From positions 11,424,327 through 11,488,326 of the forward strand of contig CP141137.1 of assembly GCA_035236585.1 (NCBI GenBank): 64,000 nucleotides of DNA. The letters run 5' to 3'. The stretch is from Warburgia ugandensis (Eukaryota; Streptophyta; Magnoliopsida; Canellales; Canellaceae). Below, one piece after another: positions 34,870-47,500 of the stretch (the stretch's first letter is position 1; the number at the start of each line of letters is the position of its first letter). A program made the translations under genes and the position numbers. The notes below the pieces were generated by a model. It made no database searches, had not been told where the DNA came from, and was given only the letters and a program-made list of their open reading frames with translations.

Positions 34870-36795
34870 TAGATGAGTAGAATTTCAGGGACAAAATTCC
34901 TTGAAAGGAGTGATAATGTAGCATCCAAAATTTTGCGCTCATTTTCTATATGCATGAAATGATATTATATTCCAATTTATGAATAGATTTAGCATAGAAT
35001 AAAGTCATGTGACTTACTAAGGCTTAATATATACAACTGAGTGGTCCGGGATGGCCACTAAGAGATGTTAGGATGGGTCCATATAGAAAATCCTAGATCT
35101 CTATAGTATGGAATGGATAGCCATGATGGACTATGGATCTTGCATGAAGAGATAAGGCCATGTAAGTATCGAGTTAGGCATGGAGTGCTTAGCATGAAAA
35201 TACATGCAAAAACCATGCAAAGGTGGGATGGTTTGGGCATGGAATTCTTGGCTTGTTGGATGGCCAAGATATGACTTGATGGATGCACAACATATTAGCC
35301 CAAATAAGTGTCTAAGATGCATATCAGAATAATGTAAAATTCTAACCAAGATCAGTCGCCAAGATCCATTTAAAAACTTACTAGAAATGGATTTAGATGA
35401 ATGACCTAGATTGGAAGTTAAAAAAGTGATCTTTCTAGGAGAGTTTAAGGACCAAGATGTGACCATAGCTTGTTCATTGAATCAAGAAAAATAAGTCATT
35501 CTTGGATTAAAAACTACATGAATGAATTGATGATGGAATTATAAAGTGTATAAAAACAACAACCACCTTCTAAAATAGGAAACTAGGTGGGTATCATTTT
35601 TAGCATGTATATAGCATGGGGAATAGTTGCTAAATCTCTCCAAGATCACTTGCTATTCATGCATTATGAGGCTAGCTAAAAATAGTTCAAGAGGGATTGG
35701 AATTTAAAAATAATATGAAATGAATTAGAAAGTACAAGATGCCCAAATTCTAGATGTCAATTTATGTAGTAAGAGTTGCAAATTTTAAGTACTGAATCAA
35801 GTGAGTTTAGCAACATGTTATAGCTATGATTTTACATGTTTCTATATATGAGTAACAAAGCATCTTAGTGGGGAATGGACTTTCAAAATTGAATCAAAGA
35901 ACCTAGAGAAATTAGAAGGTAAAAGACACCTATTTTCTAGGTGTCTTATATTTAGAAAGTTAGATGGATGGAAACTTGGAAACATAGTTAGTTGGCTAGA
36001 TTGTGTGAGATTTCTAATCAATGATATATGAGGATCTTAGTTACAGATTATGAGCTTAGAAAGCTTTTCAAACAAGCTAAAATCATGATCTACACATGGA
36101 AAACAAATACCATCCAATCACGACTCAAAGATAGAAATCGTTACAACTCTATATAAGCGATTGGATGCCCAGGTAAGGAGAACTCTTTTGGCTGGTGTTC
36201 CATGTCATAAAGAGTGAGGGGTTGAGAGAAAATAGAGAGGAAATTCATGGAAGAAAAAAAAAATGGTGAGAATGGTGGAGATCTATTAAGCTTGAAAGGG
36301 GATTTTATCAAACACATCTCAATCGCAGAAACGAAGATCATAGAAGATTAAGGAGTTGCACCAAAGAGGTATGGGGCTTGGAACTCTCTAGGTTAGTTTT
36401 TCAAAGTTGCATTTTGGTAAAAGAAAAATAATGAATTTTGATATCTTTTAAGATGGAGTTCGTATTATTTTGGTAAGAGATTTCAACATGAGTTTGTGTG
36501 CTTGAAACTTAGATCGTTTTCAATTTTTTTTCTTGCATCAAAACTTTTGTTCTTTCATGTTTTGTTTGCTTGTTTAAGTCATGTATAAGGCTAGTTATTA
36601 CTAGTTTGAAATAATTGGTTTTGGATCATTTTAATGGGTTGAATTCTCTTAATTTTGAGCTTTGTACATAGGGGCACAATCATGGTAGTAAGAACCTATT
36701 CTGTTTGGTTTAAAAATCCATCTTATGTTGGTTGTTTTCCATGATTATTTGGATAAGACTATAAATTTTTAAGTCCTTAATACATCAATAACTTG
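34870..36795 (+). mobile_element. Ty3/gypsy 3' end and partial LTR
   Basis: At 34,875-34,916 the string cagggacaaaattcc, a purine-rich ggagtgataa, and then TGTAGCATCC match the usual end of a plant gypsy pol frame, polypurine tract and LTR start (LTR from 34,917). A TATA box (tatataag, 36,150-36,157) lies 1.2 kb inside, as in the promoter of a long LTR. The block is interrupted after ~36,795 by a SINE and another LTR-like block; no matching partner LTR is evident in the window. Confidence 0.5.
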
Positions 36796-36972
36796 AGCCT
36801 TGGCGCAGCAGTAAAAGTTGTCATCATGTGACCTTAAGGTCTTGGGTTCAAGGCGTAGAAATAGTCTCTTGCAAAAATCCAAGGTAAGGCTGCGTACTAT
36901 AGGCCCTTATGGTCTGCCCCTTCCCTAGACCCTACATAGGCGGGAGCTTAGTGCAACCGGGCTGCCCCCCTA
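36796..36972 (+). mobile_element. Au-type SINE, full length
   Basis: Starts agccttggcgcagcagta and has the B-box gggttcaagg, the core, and a gggctgccccc end. It is flanked by a 15-bp duplication with one mismatch, tacatca(a/g)taacttg (36,781-36,795 and 36,973-36,987). It inserted at the edge of the gypsy-type LTR. Confidence 0.95.
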
Positions 36973-36988
36973 TACATCAGTAACTTGT

Positions 36989-39900
36989 TGTGACACCCTG
37001 GGTTTACCAACAATAAAATGACAATTAAAAAAAAATCATTTGGGATCCCTGTTTTAAGAACTTTGATTTTTGAAGTAACCAAAAACATAACTCGAATAAA
37101 AGCATTTATTTCAACGCCCCGAGAGTCATACAACCACGAAACCACGAATTTAACAGCAAAATGAAATCTTATTGCTACCAAAAATCCAACAGAGTCTCCT
37201 CTGTATTTTGGACATTTGTACATAACACATGCAATACAAAAATCACTTGATAACACAGTATAATACATGACACATGGGAGACTCAGTCCCTAAGCCCATC
37301 CATCCAAATCAAACACAATTTTTAACAAAAATGTGTACTTCAACCATGGATAAGAAAATCAAGTCATAACAAAATACCTAAGGTCCCTCCATACAAGCAT
37401 CACGTCCAACATGAATTCATATCCTCACTTCCCGGTCACATTGCAATTTACATTAAAGTATAGTCCATAAACAATAACTAAAGTGAGGTTCTAAATAAAC
37501 CTTATCATAACTTAAATATCTTCAATGCTTCACTGGGAACCGTCATCACTTGTTACTTGCTCTATCAGCACGTCCACCTATTGCAACTCTTTATATCTGA
37601 GGCATTGCAAACAAAGCAATTCCTCGACAAGCTATGCTTGTGTAGGTGATTCACATTCAATAACAAATGAAATAAAATCATATGGCGTAAAGTATCAAGA
37701 TCATTGTAAAACTCATAAAATAAAACATGTACGATGCACATCAAATAGTCAAATGTCCATGCTGAATAACATATGAAAATCATAAGTCTAGACAAATTGA
37801 TATCAAGTCAAACCATCACAACATACAAGGCATGAGATAAATATGTGGATATACATCCATCAAAATAATGAAAATATGTGTCCATACAATAATGTAATGC
37901 ATGTAAAAAATCAACATAACATCGTGCATAGTCAAGCCCTATGAGTGTCTCAACTACACTCACAATAACGTAGGCCTGACTCTCAGTACTTTTCACTTTC
38001 ACCCTTTCACACATGGCGGGGCACTTAGGCACTCATGGAAAGACGTGTTCCAATCCCGCTTTCACGCTTTTACCCTTTCACCAACTTGGGGCACTCAAGC
38101 ACTCACGGGAAGATGCAATCTAATCCCATTTTCACCCTTTCACCCACAAGGGGCACTCAGGTATTCATGGGGGGGGAGGGGGATGCATCCCATCACAACC
38201 TCAATTACTCCAATCGACAAAGCATAGAAACTCCAATGAATAACCATCTCCATAAGATCCAATCCAAGACAATGGTAGTACAATATCAGTCATATAGCAA
38301 AATATAAGGCTAAATCATGTAAATTAAGATATCGTAATATCAACCATGTATGAGAAATGAATTTTTATAAAAAAAATGATAATGCATAAAACTCATGCTT
38401 CGAAGTTCCAAAATAATATGTCAAGATCTATGAAATAATGAAAAACTCTCATGTCAAATAACCTCAATAGGTATGATTAAAACCCATGATAAAGTACAGT
38501 CCATCACCTATAAAATATGGTTATTCGTAAAATCGAATGTCATACTATCAACAAGAAGTAGGGAACACCTTTATGTAAATATGGTAAGACGCAAAACACG
38601 TGCCTCAAGAACTTTAGACAATAGGTCACGATCAATGAAATCACGGAGAAATTTCGAATGAAATCACATACCTTGATAGACGCAGTACTCCAATCAGGCA
38701 CGTAGATAATGTCACATCATGCGCTCTAACATACCTATCACATTACAAATCGTCTATCACTTAACACTCTCACATCTCAAAGCAAACAAATCCCGGTGAT
38801 AACTTCATTGATGTGGCCGTTAATCCTGGATCAACGACCCAAATCGTCTGATTAACCCTTCATTAGGGCAATCCTAAGCTAGATATTGGTCTTTCTAACA
38901 TCTAGACTGTCATCTACCATCTTTGATTGTCAATCCAAGTCATAATTCAAAGGGTCAATCTATTTCATCTCATAAAGTTTGGAGACGATCTAATTGTTGG
39001 ATCGCTCTTTATCACTTATGATTAACATGTGATTGTCAATTCTACTCATTTTTGTCATGATCCATTTAATTTCTATGTTTATTTAGTGATTCACATGTAT
39101 CTGTATGATTACACATCGATTGGACGGTTAGATCGCTCTCTAATCACCCCATCCTTAAGCACCTAATCAGATCGATGATCAAGATCACTTTTCTTAGAAA
39201 TTCAATATGATCTATTCTTCTAATCCCTATATCATCTCATACTTGATGTATATAATCAAGTTCTAAGGCTTGATCATCTATTAATTGGCCAGATCTAGGT
39301 CATCTCATGGTATTTTGTGATTTGACTATTTCAAAAGTACTCAAATCAAAGTTTTCAAGTCAAATTTGGGTCGTGTCATCAAGACAATCACAACGGATCT
39401 TTTGGATTGTGATTTGGATCTTTGTAGCTCCCAAAATCAAGTTTTTTTGTGAATGGACTGTATAAATTAATAAACTACTAATTTAAAGATAACGTGGCGT
39501 CGCGAGGAAGCACTGCATGACACTCATACGGAACGTATGCGATTGTTCTGCCATGAGGCAGAGACGTTGCACGCGGGCATGCTGGCCGAGCGTGAGTGAC
39601 GCCCCATGCATCTCTGAGTGTGTCTTAGCGTCCTATCACGATCGCGGTTGCCATGCCAGAGACGACGACCATACTTCAGATGGCTGCTGGAGACACTAAT
39701 AGTGTCCAAATTAAGTGATCTTTATATTGTTTTGACCAAATTTTCATGTGCTTTCACTTTCCAACCTTCCCATCAACTAATTTTGCATGTTTTTGGGGTT
39801 TTTTTCTTGATTTTTATCACGTTTATAAAATTTTCTTCTTTTCATTGTTTTTAGGATTTTCAGTGTCCCTAGCTGTTGGATCTCCATGAAATTTCATGAG

Positions 39901-42832
39901 TTTGTTCCTTTTTTCATCATGCATAAGATGAATGATTTGCTATTCATCTGAAATCATTTCATCGGTCTATTTTCCACAACAAAGGTAATGCATATACAGT
40001 CACCGAAAAATGGCAATCCACGCCGTTTTCCGGCATTAAAAATAGTAAAACTCAAGGGAAAACAACTAGAAATGATGGGAAGGGTAAAGGACGGCTTACC
40101 TCAGGTCGTCCAGCCAGGGGAAATGCTCTGTTGCAGTCGGAGAAGGAGGAATGGTGTCACACGCAGGGGTGGGACGCTGTATATGCCTGTAGCACGCTTA
40201 GCGGTGTACAAGGGGGGGGGGACACGAGGGAATTTGATGGGGGTGGTGCATGTAACGCACCCCCATAAATACTCCTTTTTGTCTAGCTTTGTGGCCCTAT
40301 GTAAAATTACCAATCTACCCTTTATGCTTATTTTATTAAATAAATTTTTTAATTTAATTAGTCATTTTTTCCTCCAGTCTTAGATTTTTGCATTCTTAGT
40401 GGTGTTGGATTCCATTTCTCTAGTATATTCCATAATTTGAGGTTTTAACTCGAGATTTCATTTCTAAGTTCTCCAAATTTCCTAATTTTCACAAAATTCC
40501 ATGAAATTAAGCATTTTCAGAATAAAAAAAATATTACACTTGTGGCTCTAAGTTTGAATAAGAATTCGTATGGTTATGGTATGAGAAGTTTACAATGCTG
40601 CAAAAGAGTTTTGCAAAAAGCATAATAAATATTTGCTTAATTCATAATTGATATGTGCAAATTGGAATGACTACGTCAAATGATTTCACTAAGCATGATC
40701 TAAAATTAATAATGGTGAGCATGCTCAAAACGGTTAAACAAAACCATCAATCACTGCTGAAAACCAACAGAAGTTATTCCTCTTAACAAAAGGTTAAAGC
40801 ACATTCAGAGTTGGAATTTTGACCTAAATTTTCTATGATATAACTATCATTAAACCATTTTTAATCTAATGTAGACCATAGGTAAAGATCCTAAGAAAAA
40901 ATAAGTCCAAAGGTTTTGAGGCAATGTTGAACATGTATTCTTGCTTACTACAGGAAACATTTGGTAGCATGAAAACTTAATGGTTTTAGGTACTGTTTGA
41001 CTAAAAATTTTATGGCCTTTACAGTAATCTAAGGTTCTATAAGACGGATCATTTTAATAGTTATTATGCTTGGAAAAACAAGTTGTTAAATACATGTTTT
41101 TACTTAGGTTTCATATGGACATTTCAGTCCTATGTTGGACAATTTTGTACTTAGTTTTGGACCTATCTTTTAAAAAGAATTTCATAGTTTTTAAAGATGA
41201 TTTTCTGACAAATTATCTATACTTAAGGCAAAATAACTTTAGAAAAACAGTTGTTAAAAAGAAAGCCTTGAAATTGGTGTTTTTATATAAAAGTTCTTAA
41301 AACGCTAAAAAACAGTGTTTTCAGAAGGTTAAGATTAAATTATGGTTTCAGGTTTTCTTTACATATGAATTGACTTGGGTTTCTAATTCAATGGTTTGAC
41401 ACATTAAATAATAATGTTTTGGTCTGGTTTTGATCCATCATGAATCCCAAAATGAAAAAAAAAATTACATGACGTTATAATCATTTTTATCCTAGTACAT
41501 TGAAAAGTTAACACTAATATCTATTGGACTATTTTTGTAAATGAATCATACTTGGTATTTACTTATTTGAGTGAATTATAAACTTTGAATACTCCAATTT
41601 GGGAGCATAATTTAAAGCTGTGAAAAATTGAGAGTGGAGAGACTTAAAGAGCTATATGAATGAAATCCATTTGAGATAATTATATAGTGATTAAATCTCT
41701 CATGTGAATGCATGCTATGATTTAGATGTTGTGTGGCATGCCTGCTTATGATTGTGTTTGACTCATGATAGTTTATGAGTTAGCAGTGCTGATGCAATAG
41801 GGTGATTGGTTTGACTCATTAGAGTTCATGAGTGTGTGGTGCTTCATGATGATGTATGTAGGAGCTTATACAATATAGGATCATTGTAAGAGATTACGTT
41901 ACCCTTGGGGTACTATGATAGGCGGGTTCAGGTTAGCCTCTAACCTCTGAAAAGGATAGCAGTACAAAAACTATGGATTACTTGAAAGGTATGTGTCATG
42001 GGCAAACTACTTCATGTTTGATTCGTTAGCCCCATGAGAGTGAGTGTTTGATTGTATGTATCTGTGGTCAAATGTAGTTAGAAGGTGAGTTCCTCTACCT
42101 AAATAGCTACTTGTTTGTGTGCTGGACATGTGAGAGACAAGTCAGTCATTCCAGAGAGTTTAAACTACTTGCCTATGTAGCTTCCAGGGTGTACATTACC
42201 ATTTTGATGTGTGAATTTGTGCAACTGTGATGTTTAAGATATCTTGAGACTTATTTATGATGTATCTTTGATAGTGGTGATCATTTTAGAACTATGGAAT
42301 GTGGTTTTGTTATACTTGAAGATTATCCATATATTGGTTTTAAATAATAAAAAAACTTGATTGTCGCTAATTTTCAAAACTAGTTTAAGGTTTCGAATTG
42401 AGTGATTGTACTCTCCTCCAAAGCATTTCAGATGAAACTTCTAAGGAGTAGACTCCACTAGTAGAAGAAAGGAAGTGAGTAGTAGAGAAGAAATAAAGTA
42501 TGAGAAGATGAATTTAGAATATTAGTTTTAGTTGTTTATTTTAATTTATTTTAAAAACAATTGTTGATGGACATGTAATTAGGACTTCATTATATTTCAT
42601 GTTTGAATTATGGATTTCATTTAGTTGTTTGGGTTGTGCCAAATGGGTCCTATTATGTGTGGTTAACTCAGTGGTTATCTTACATGTATATGTGTAGAGA
42701 TTTATATATGATATCGGGCTTGGAGAAGTGTTTTGAAATCTAATATATAATACATTTTCTAAATGTCTTTTAAAAAAATCTGGAGAAATTTTCAAAAGAA
42801 TTATGAAAAACTATTTCTAAAAACGGGGTCGT
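36989..42832 (-). mobile_element. Long LTR-like block, gypsy style
   Basis: The ends TGTGACACCC (36,989) and GGGTCGTCA (~42,824-42,832) are a short inverted repeat as at gypsy LTR termini. On the minus strand a TATA-like gtatttatg (40,264-40,272) is followed by a long leader with a good donor (ctgaggtaagc, near 40,100), a pattern seen in some Tekay-type LTRs. No coding capacity. At 5.8 kb it is long for one LTR, so it may be nested copies; borders and orientation are tentative and no duplication was found at its ends. Confidence 0.4.
37990..38175. repeat. Three-unit 62-70 bp tandem repeat
   Basis: Units share tttcac.cttt.accctttcac and ggggcact(c/t)a; the ggggcact element recurs at 38,018, 38,088 and 38,150. 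A G-run (38,169-38,183) closes the array. Confidence 0.8.
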
Positions 42833-42834
42833 CA

Positions 42835-44376
42835 AATAGGTATCTTAATTTAGGGAATAGTTGAAGGCACATGTTAGAACAACAAAACCTATGGTAGAGA
42901 ATGTCAAAGTAGACACTATAAAAGATGAGCATGTTACGTTCTTGCATACTTTTTAAGATTACAAGTTATGATGGAAAGCATAGTATGAAAACTTGAAATG
43001 CAAATAAATGCTTACTTTGCTAGAAGGAGTCAATAAGACTTAACATGGGAAAATACTCATTGCTAACCTAAACAAAAGGTAACTTATTTTTTGAGTCCTG
43101 ATAGGAAAATGGAAACCCATTTTGGCTAACAAACCAAAAAACAACAACCATCAATGTCTAAAGGCTTTTTTAATCATAGCCATCCACTAAAAGTGGAATC
43201 ATTGTTTTTTTTACTGGGATGACAAAGTACCTTCTTTTTAAAAGGTCTAGCAAAACCCTTTTCCCCACAAAAATGACTTACAATGATTTTAGCAATGTTA
43301 GTTTCCCACACAAATGCTATTATTTATTTTTAGCAAAAAATTTAATTTCCAGTGAAGTATTTGGAAAAACATAAAATGGGATTTTTTGTCACTTTGGCCA
43401 TTGGATTTTCATTGTCAATCTCTAAGATAAGATAAAAAGTGGGGAAGATCAAAGTTTTGTTAATGTTTTTAACTTTTAGAGCTTTAATAGGGGAGGTAAA
43501 GTGATGGGGTTTTTTTTCCAATTTTCTTTACTTTGCTTTATAGGTTTCATTTCGAATGAGAGATGGTTTCTTCTTTATCAATTGCTGCTTTTTGTGCTTT
43601 ATTTTTGTGTTTGGTCTGAATTTACTCTCAAATGAGTGAAGGATAGCCTCTGAAGAAAACCAAGAATGATCTAAAACATCTAGCCCCAAGTAGCAAATAG
43701 TTTTCAGTGTTTGGCGAACTAGCTTAGGCCTACAAAATAGTTACTAGTAATACAATGAGGCTTTGATAGTTGCTTTCTGATGCAAGTCGCCACTAAAGGA
43801 AGACTGAGAAATTGGATGACAATAATTTAAAATCTTAAGTTCTTTATAAGGGTATTTTTATCATTTGAGAGTTTCATCTTTAGCGAAAGCGAAATTTCAA
43901 AATAATTTTCTTTATTTCTTTTTCATGAATTTTACCACATACTATGTTGGCATGCAATATTTTTCTTTTCTTTCTTTCTATATGGTGAAAACAGAAAATA
44001 TACAAAAAAAAAAAAGGGACAGATTCTTATTGAATATTATCCATGCTTCAAGTGGAGGTGAGGGGTCTTAAGCTCCTTTGGGTGCAATTATGTGGTTTGA
44101 CATCTCTTGTATTTATCTTCAGGAGGATAGATATGACGATTCAGGTGAGATCCAATCTAATGTAGATCTAACTTTCTATTCATTTGTTAGATCCATGTGG
44201 TTCGGAGAGACCATCATGGTCCTCTCTTGAGATCCATGTGGTCCACTATGACCCTCTCTTCTCAAGAATCCCTACATCCCTTATCAACATATGAATAAAA
44301 TGCGGAGCTTATACAAAAGTTTCTACGAGTAGGATCACTAAACCTTTAAAATAAAAAACTGTAAACCCTTGAAGTT
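42835..44376. other. AT-rich intergenic DNA, no gene seen
   Basis: No recognisable protein, RNA or terminal-repeat structure between the LTR-like block and the tRNA. Confidence 0.5.
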
Positions 44377-44382
44377 AAAAAA
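44377..44382 (-). terminator. Candidate Pol III terminator of tRNA-Leu
   Basis: A run of T on the minus strand (plus-strand aaaaaa) lies ~15 bases past the mature tRNA 3' end, a typical RNA polymerase III stop. Confidence 0.6.
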
Positions 44383-44396
44383 GTCAAATAAAATAT

Positions 44397-44476
44397 GTCA
44401 AGAATGGGATTTGAACCCATGCCCTTTCGGACCAGTACCTGAAACTGGCGCCTTAGACCAACTCGGCCATCTTGAC
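44397..44476 (-). tRNA. tRNA-Leu (anticodon CAG)
   Basis: 80 nt on the minus strand. The 7-bp acceptor stem is gtcaaga/tcttgac. The A-box is tggccgagttgg. The anticodon stem ccagt/actgg encloses the loop ttcaggt with CAG, which reads CUG leucine codons. A long class-II variable arm follows, then T-stem atggg/cccat with loop ttcaaat (B-box ggttcaaatcc). All stems pair and there is no intron. CCA is not encoded. Confidence 0.97.
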
Positions 44477-44575
44477 ACTACATTATTTTTATAAGAAATA
44501 ATAAAATTTCTATCAGAACTATTCCGCGCATGCTAAATTCAGCTGGAATACACCAAAGAGGAAGGAGGGAGAAGC
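44477..44575 (+). promoter_or_regulatory. Compact divergent tRNA / protein-gene promoter gap
   Basis: Only 99 bp separate the tRNA 5' end from the next gene's start codon. A TATA-like tataag (44,490-44,495) lies 80 bases before the ATG. The Pol II core promoter must therefore almost touch the tRNA gene. Confidence 0.45.
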
Positions 44576-47500
44576 ATGATGGACGACTGGATTCGGGCCG
44601 TCGTCCAAGGCATTCACTCAAGCCCAAAGCAAGCAGTTCTCTATATCGCTGGCGGTGCTTCTCAGGTCCATCTCTCCCTCACTATCCTTCTCTGTTGTAA
44701 TAATCTTTTTGCCTACTTGTATTGTTTTATCCGCTGTGCTTACTTGCAAGGAAAATTGGGGATTTGAATAATTTTCCAGGCCCTAGGATGGTTGATGTCC
44801 ATTCCTGGAGCTTCAAACACCATTCTTGAAGTGCTCGTTCCTTACTCCAAGATCTCCATGACCCAATTACTCGGCAAGGTACCCATTTTCCTTGTTCCCT
44901 TCTCTTTTCTTCTTTTTGTTTTCCATGTATCTCATGTGGCCGACCCCTAATTGGGATAAGGTCTTGATGATGATGATGATGATGACATGTCTAATGCAAT
45001 TCTTGAAGGCGAATTAGCCTTTTTTAGTTATGGTGATTCTGGTTACATTACTTGTGGATTTTCTTTATGGTAAATTAATATGGTTGGATGGCTATATTGT
45101 AGAATTTTCTGTGGTTAAGCAAACATATGTCATCTCCCAGTCCTGTGGCAGGCCTAGAGTTAAGTATTCCTTTGTATTCAGTTTATGTAGTGTTGTGCTT
45201 TATCTCGGTAGAGCTAGGCAGCATTTTCTTGTTTTAGCCATTACAAGAGGTGCTTACTTACATGGTGATTTGGAAGGATATACTGATTCGATTATGAATG
45301 ACTGGAAATTTTGATTGGACAGAAGTTTGATCAATGGTGGTATATGCTATCTTGAAGTTACAATTAGTTGATAATGGTTTTTTGGCTTAAGAAGAATGAT
45401 AATGCATAGAAAACCAAATGAATGTATTATTTATATGGATAATTGAGTGAGGATTCATTTGATGTTGTGGGCATAGGGATGAAGAAAGCCTTAAAAAAGT
45501 TATGGTGGAATCTAGGTACACAAGCTTTTGATGAACTAATGATAAATGGTGTAGGACGAGATGCTCATGGTGCAGCATATGAGTTGTTAATTTGGTCTTT
45601 CCATGACATGCTACATAACCCTACGAGTCTATAACACAACCAAGTGCCACTTTCATGCTGCATTGTCAAGTTACCTCAACCAAAAGGAAGACAAAAGCCT
45701 ATTCTTCAATTCCACTAAGAAATCAGTTTCTTCAAAGTCCAAACACCCACAAGTAGAATTGGTCCAAAGACCTGGCATGGACTGGCATATTCACCTTAAT
45801 TGAATTACTAATAGGTTTGCCAACTCAACTTTGTCTTTGAATCTTTTAAATTTTTTTATGAGTCCCTACAGAGTTTTCATCTTTACTGTTATGTATTTCT
45901 CTTAATCTTCTACACAGCTTAAGCTATTACTGAAGATGGTCATTAGGAACCCCAAAGTTTGCCCAATGTCAACTGGTCAACCTGCTAATTGCTCTACATT
46001 TATGCTGCAAACTAAGCTAATTGTTTCATCTTTGTATCTCTAGTTTTCTTTTTTCTTGGTGGAGTTTTCTATTTCTGGTTGATCATGAGGATATTCAGAA
46101 TGGTTCATGGCATTAAAGATGTTTAAATCCAAGGGATCTGGGCTGGATAACAACCTCCTTGATTTTTTTTTATTTTTAAAATTTTTTGTACAGAAGTTGG
46201 ACACACACACACATGCACAGTCCCCTAGTCACCCAGGTGAGAGGCTCCTTGCACCACTTCACTAGAAGGCTTTGGTGTGAATTAGATAAATTGAAGGCTT
46301 TGGTGTGAATTAGATAAATTGAAGTACATTTTGTCTTGTATGTCACAATTTGAGAACTAGTTTAACCTTAAAGAGTTTGGAGGAAGTTAGTTTCTGCACA
46401 TTATAGAGCCTGGAATGGGAACTTTGAGCATTTAGGAGTTACCGCGAACATGCCATATTGCTATGAATTGCTTTATTGAATGTATAATCTATAATTCTAA
46501 GTGATATTTAAAATTCAATGCTCCTCAACTTGTAGTGTTCCCTATCTAATGTTAGCTTTCCCTTTTGACCTATTGTAATAAAAAAATGAAATCATCAAAG
46601 AATTTCATCCTAATCATGTCACTTTATAGTGCTATTAAGTATCTGCTTGGACATAACTCAAGAAGAAAGTGAAGATATATGCAAAATCTAGATCTATCCT
46701 TGATGATTATTGTCCAAGGTCTTGAATTTATTGTAGGATTTGACGTATGTAATCCTTGTAGAAATGCATTTCTTTTGTTGTTTATGTTGGTTTTCTATAT
46801 AGACTTGAAAGATGAAGTAATGGACAGCAGTTTGATAATGAACTTTCACTTTATTTATGCATCACTGAGACTGGAAATAATCACACTCATTGCTCATGCA
46901 GATCCCTACAAGTTTTACCAATCAACAGACTGCAGAGGAAATGGCATTAGCAGCATACAATCGTGCACTTAAGCTTTCTCGACCAGGTTTGACATCTTAA
47001 AGTTGTTAACTGGACTTGGTTCTTTCTCACCTAAACCTACTCAAACAGTAAAAACTAGCACAATGTGCATAAATAACAAAAGAAAATAAGTAAACACAAA
47101 GACACAACAAATTTACGTGGTTCAGCAATGTGCCTAGATCCATAGAATCACCCATTCTTCTTCACTATGAGACATAAGAGAAATACATACATTCTCCTGG
47201 TTTGTCTTAATCCCCAAAAACCCCCTTTTCTTTTGCAATCCCTTGAAGAAGAACCCCAAAACACCAAAAGTGTGAGCAAAACCCTCTTTCCACTTTTCTT
47301 CTAAGAGCCTCTCACCACCTATATGCCACCTTTTATTTTTCCCTCATCCAACCAAGTGATATGTACTTTCTATATACCTTGGACAGCACGTGATGTTTTA
47401 AGATATTATATAAGTGGGTCCCACCACATAAAGTGGCAGTAACTGAGACATAAACACACAATAATTGTTTATACTTCACCAACTGATTGTCTAGCAAATC

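Noticed and set aside
39517..39709. Locally GC-rich overlapping frames
   Set aside because: They look like leader sequence within an LTR-like block; no protein family fits on either strand.
45030..45314. 94-codon plus-strand frame in intron 2 of the fusion-protein gene
   Set aside because: No family resemblance, and exons 2 and 3 join in frame without it.
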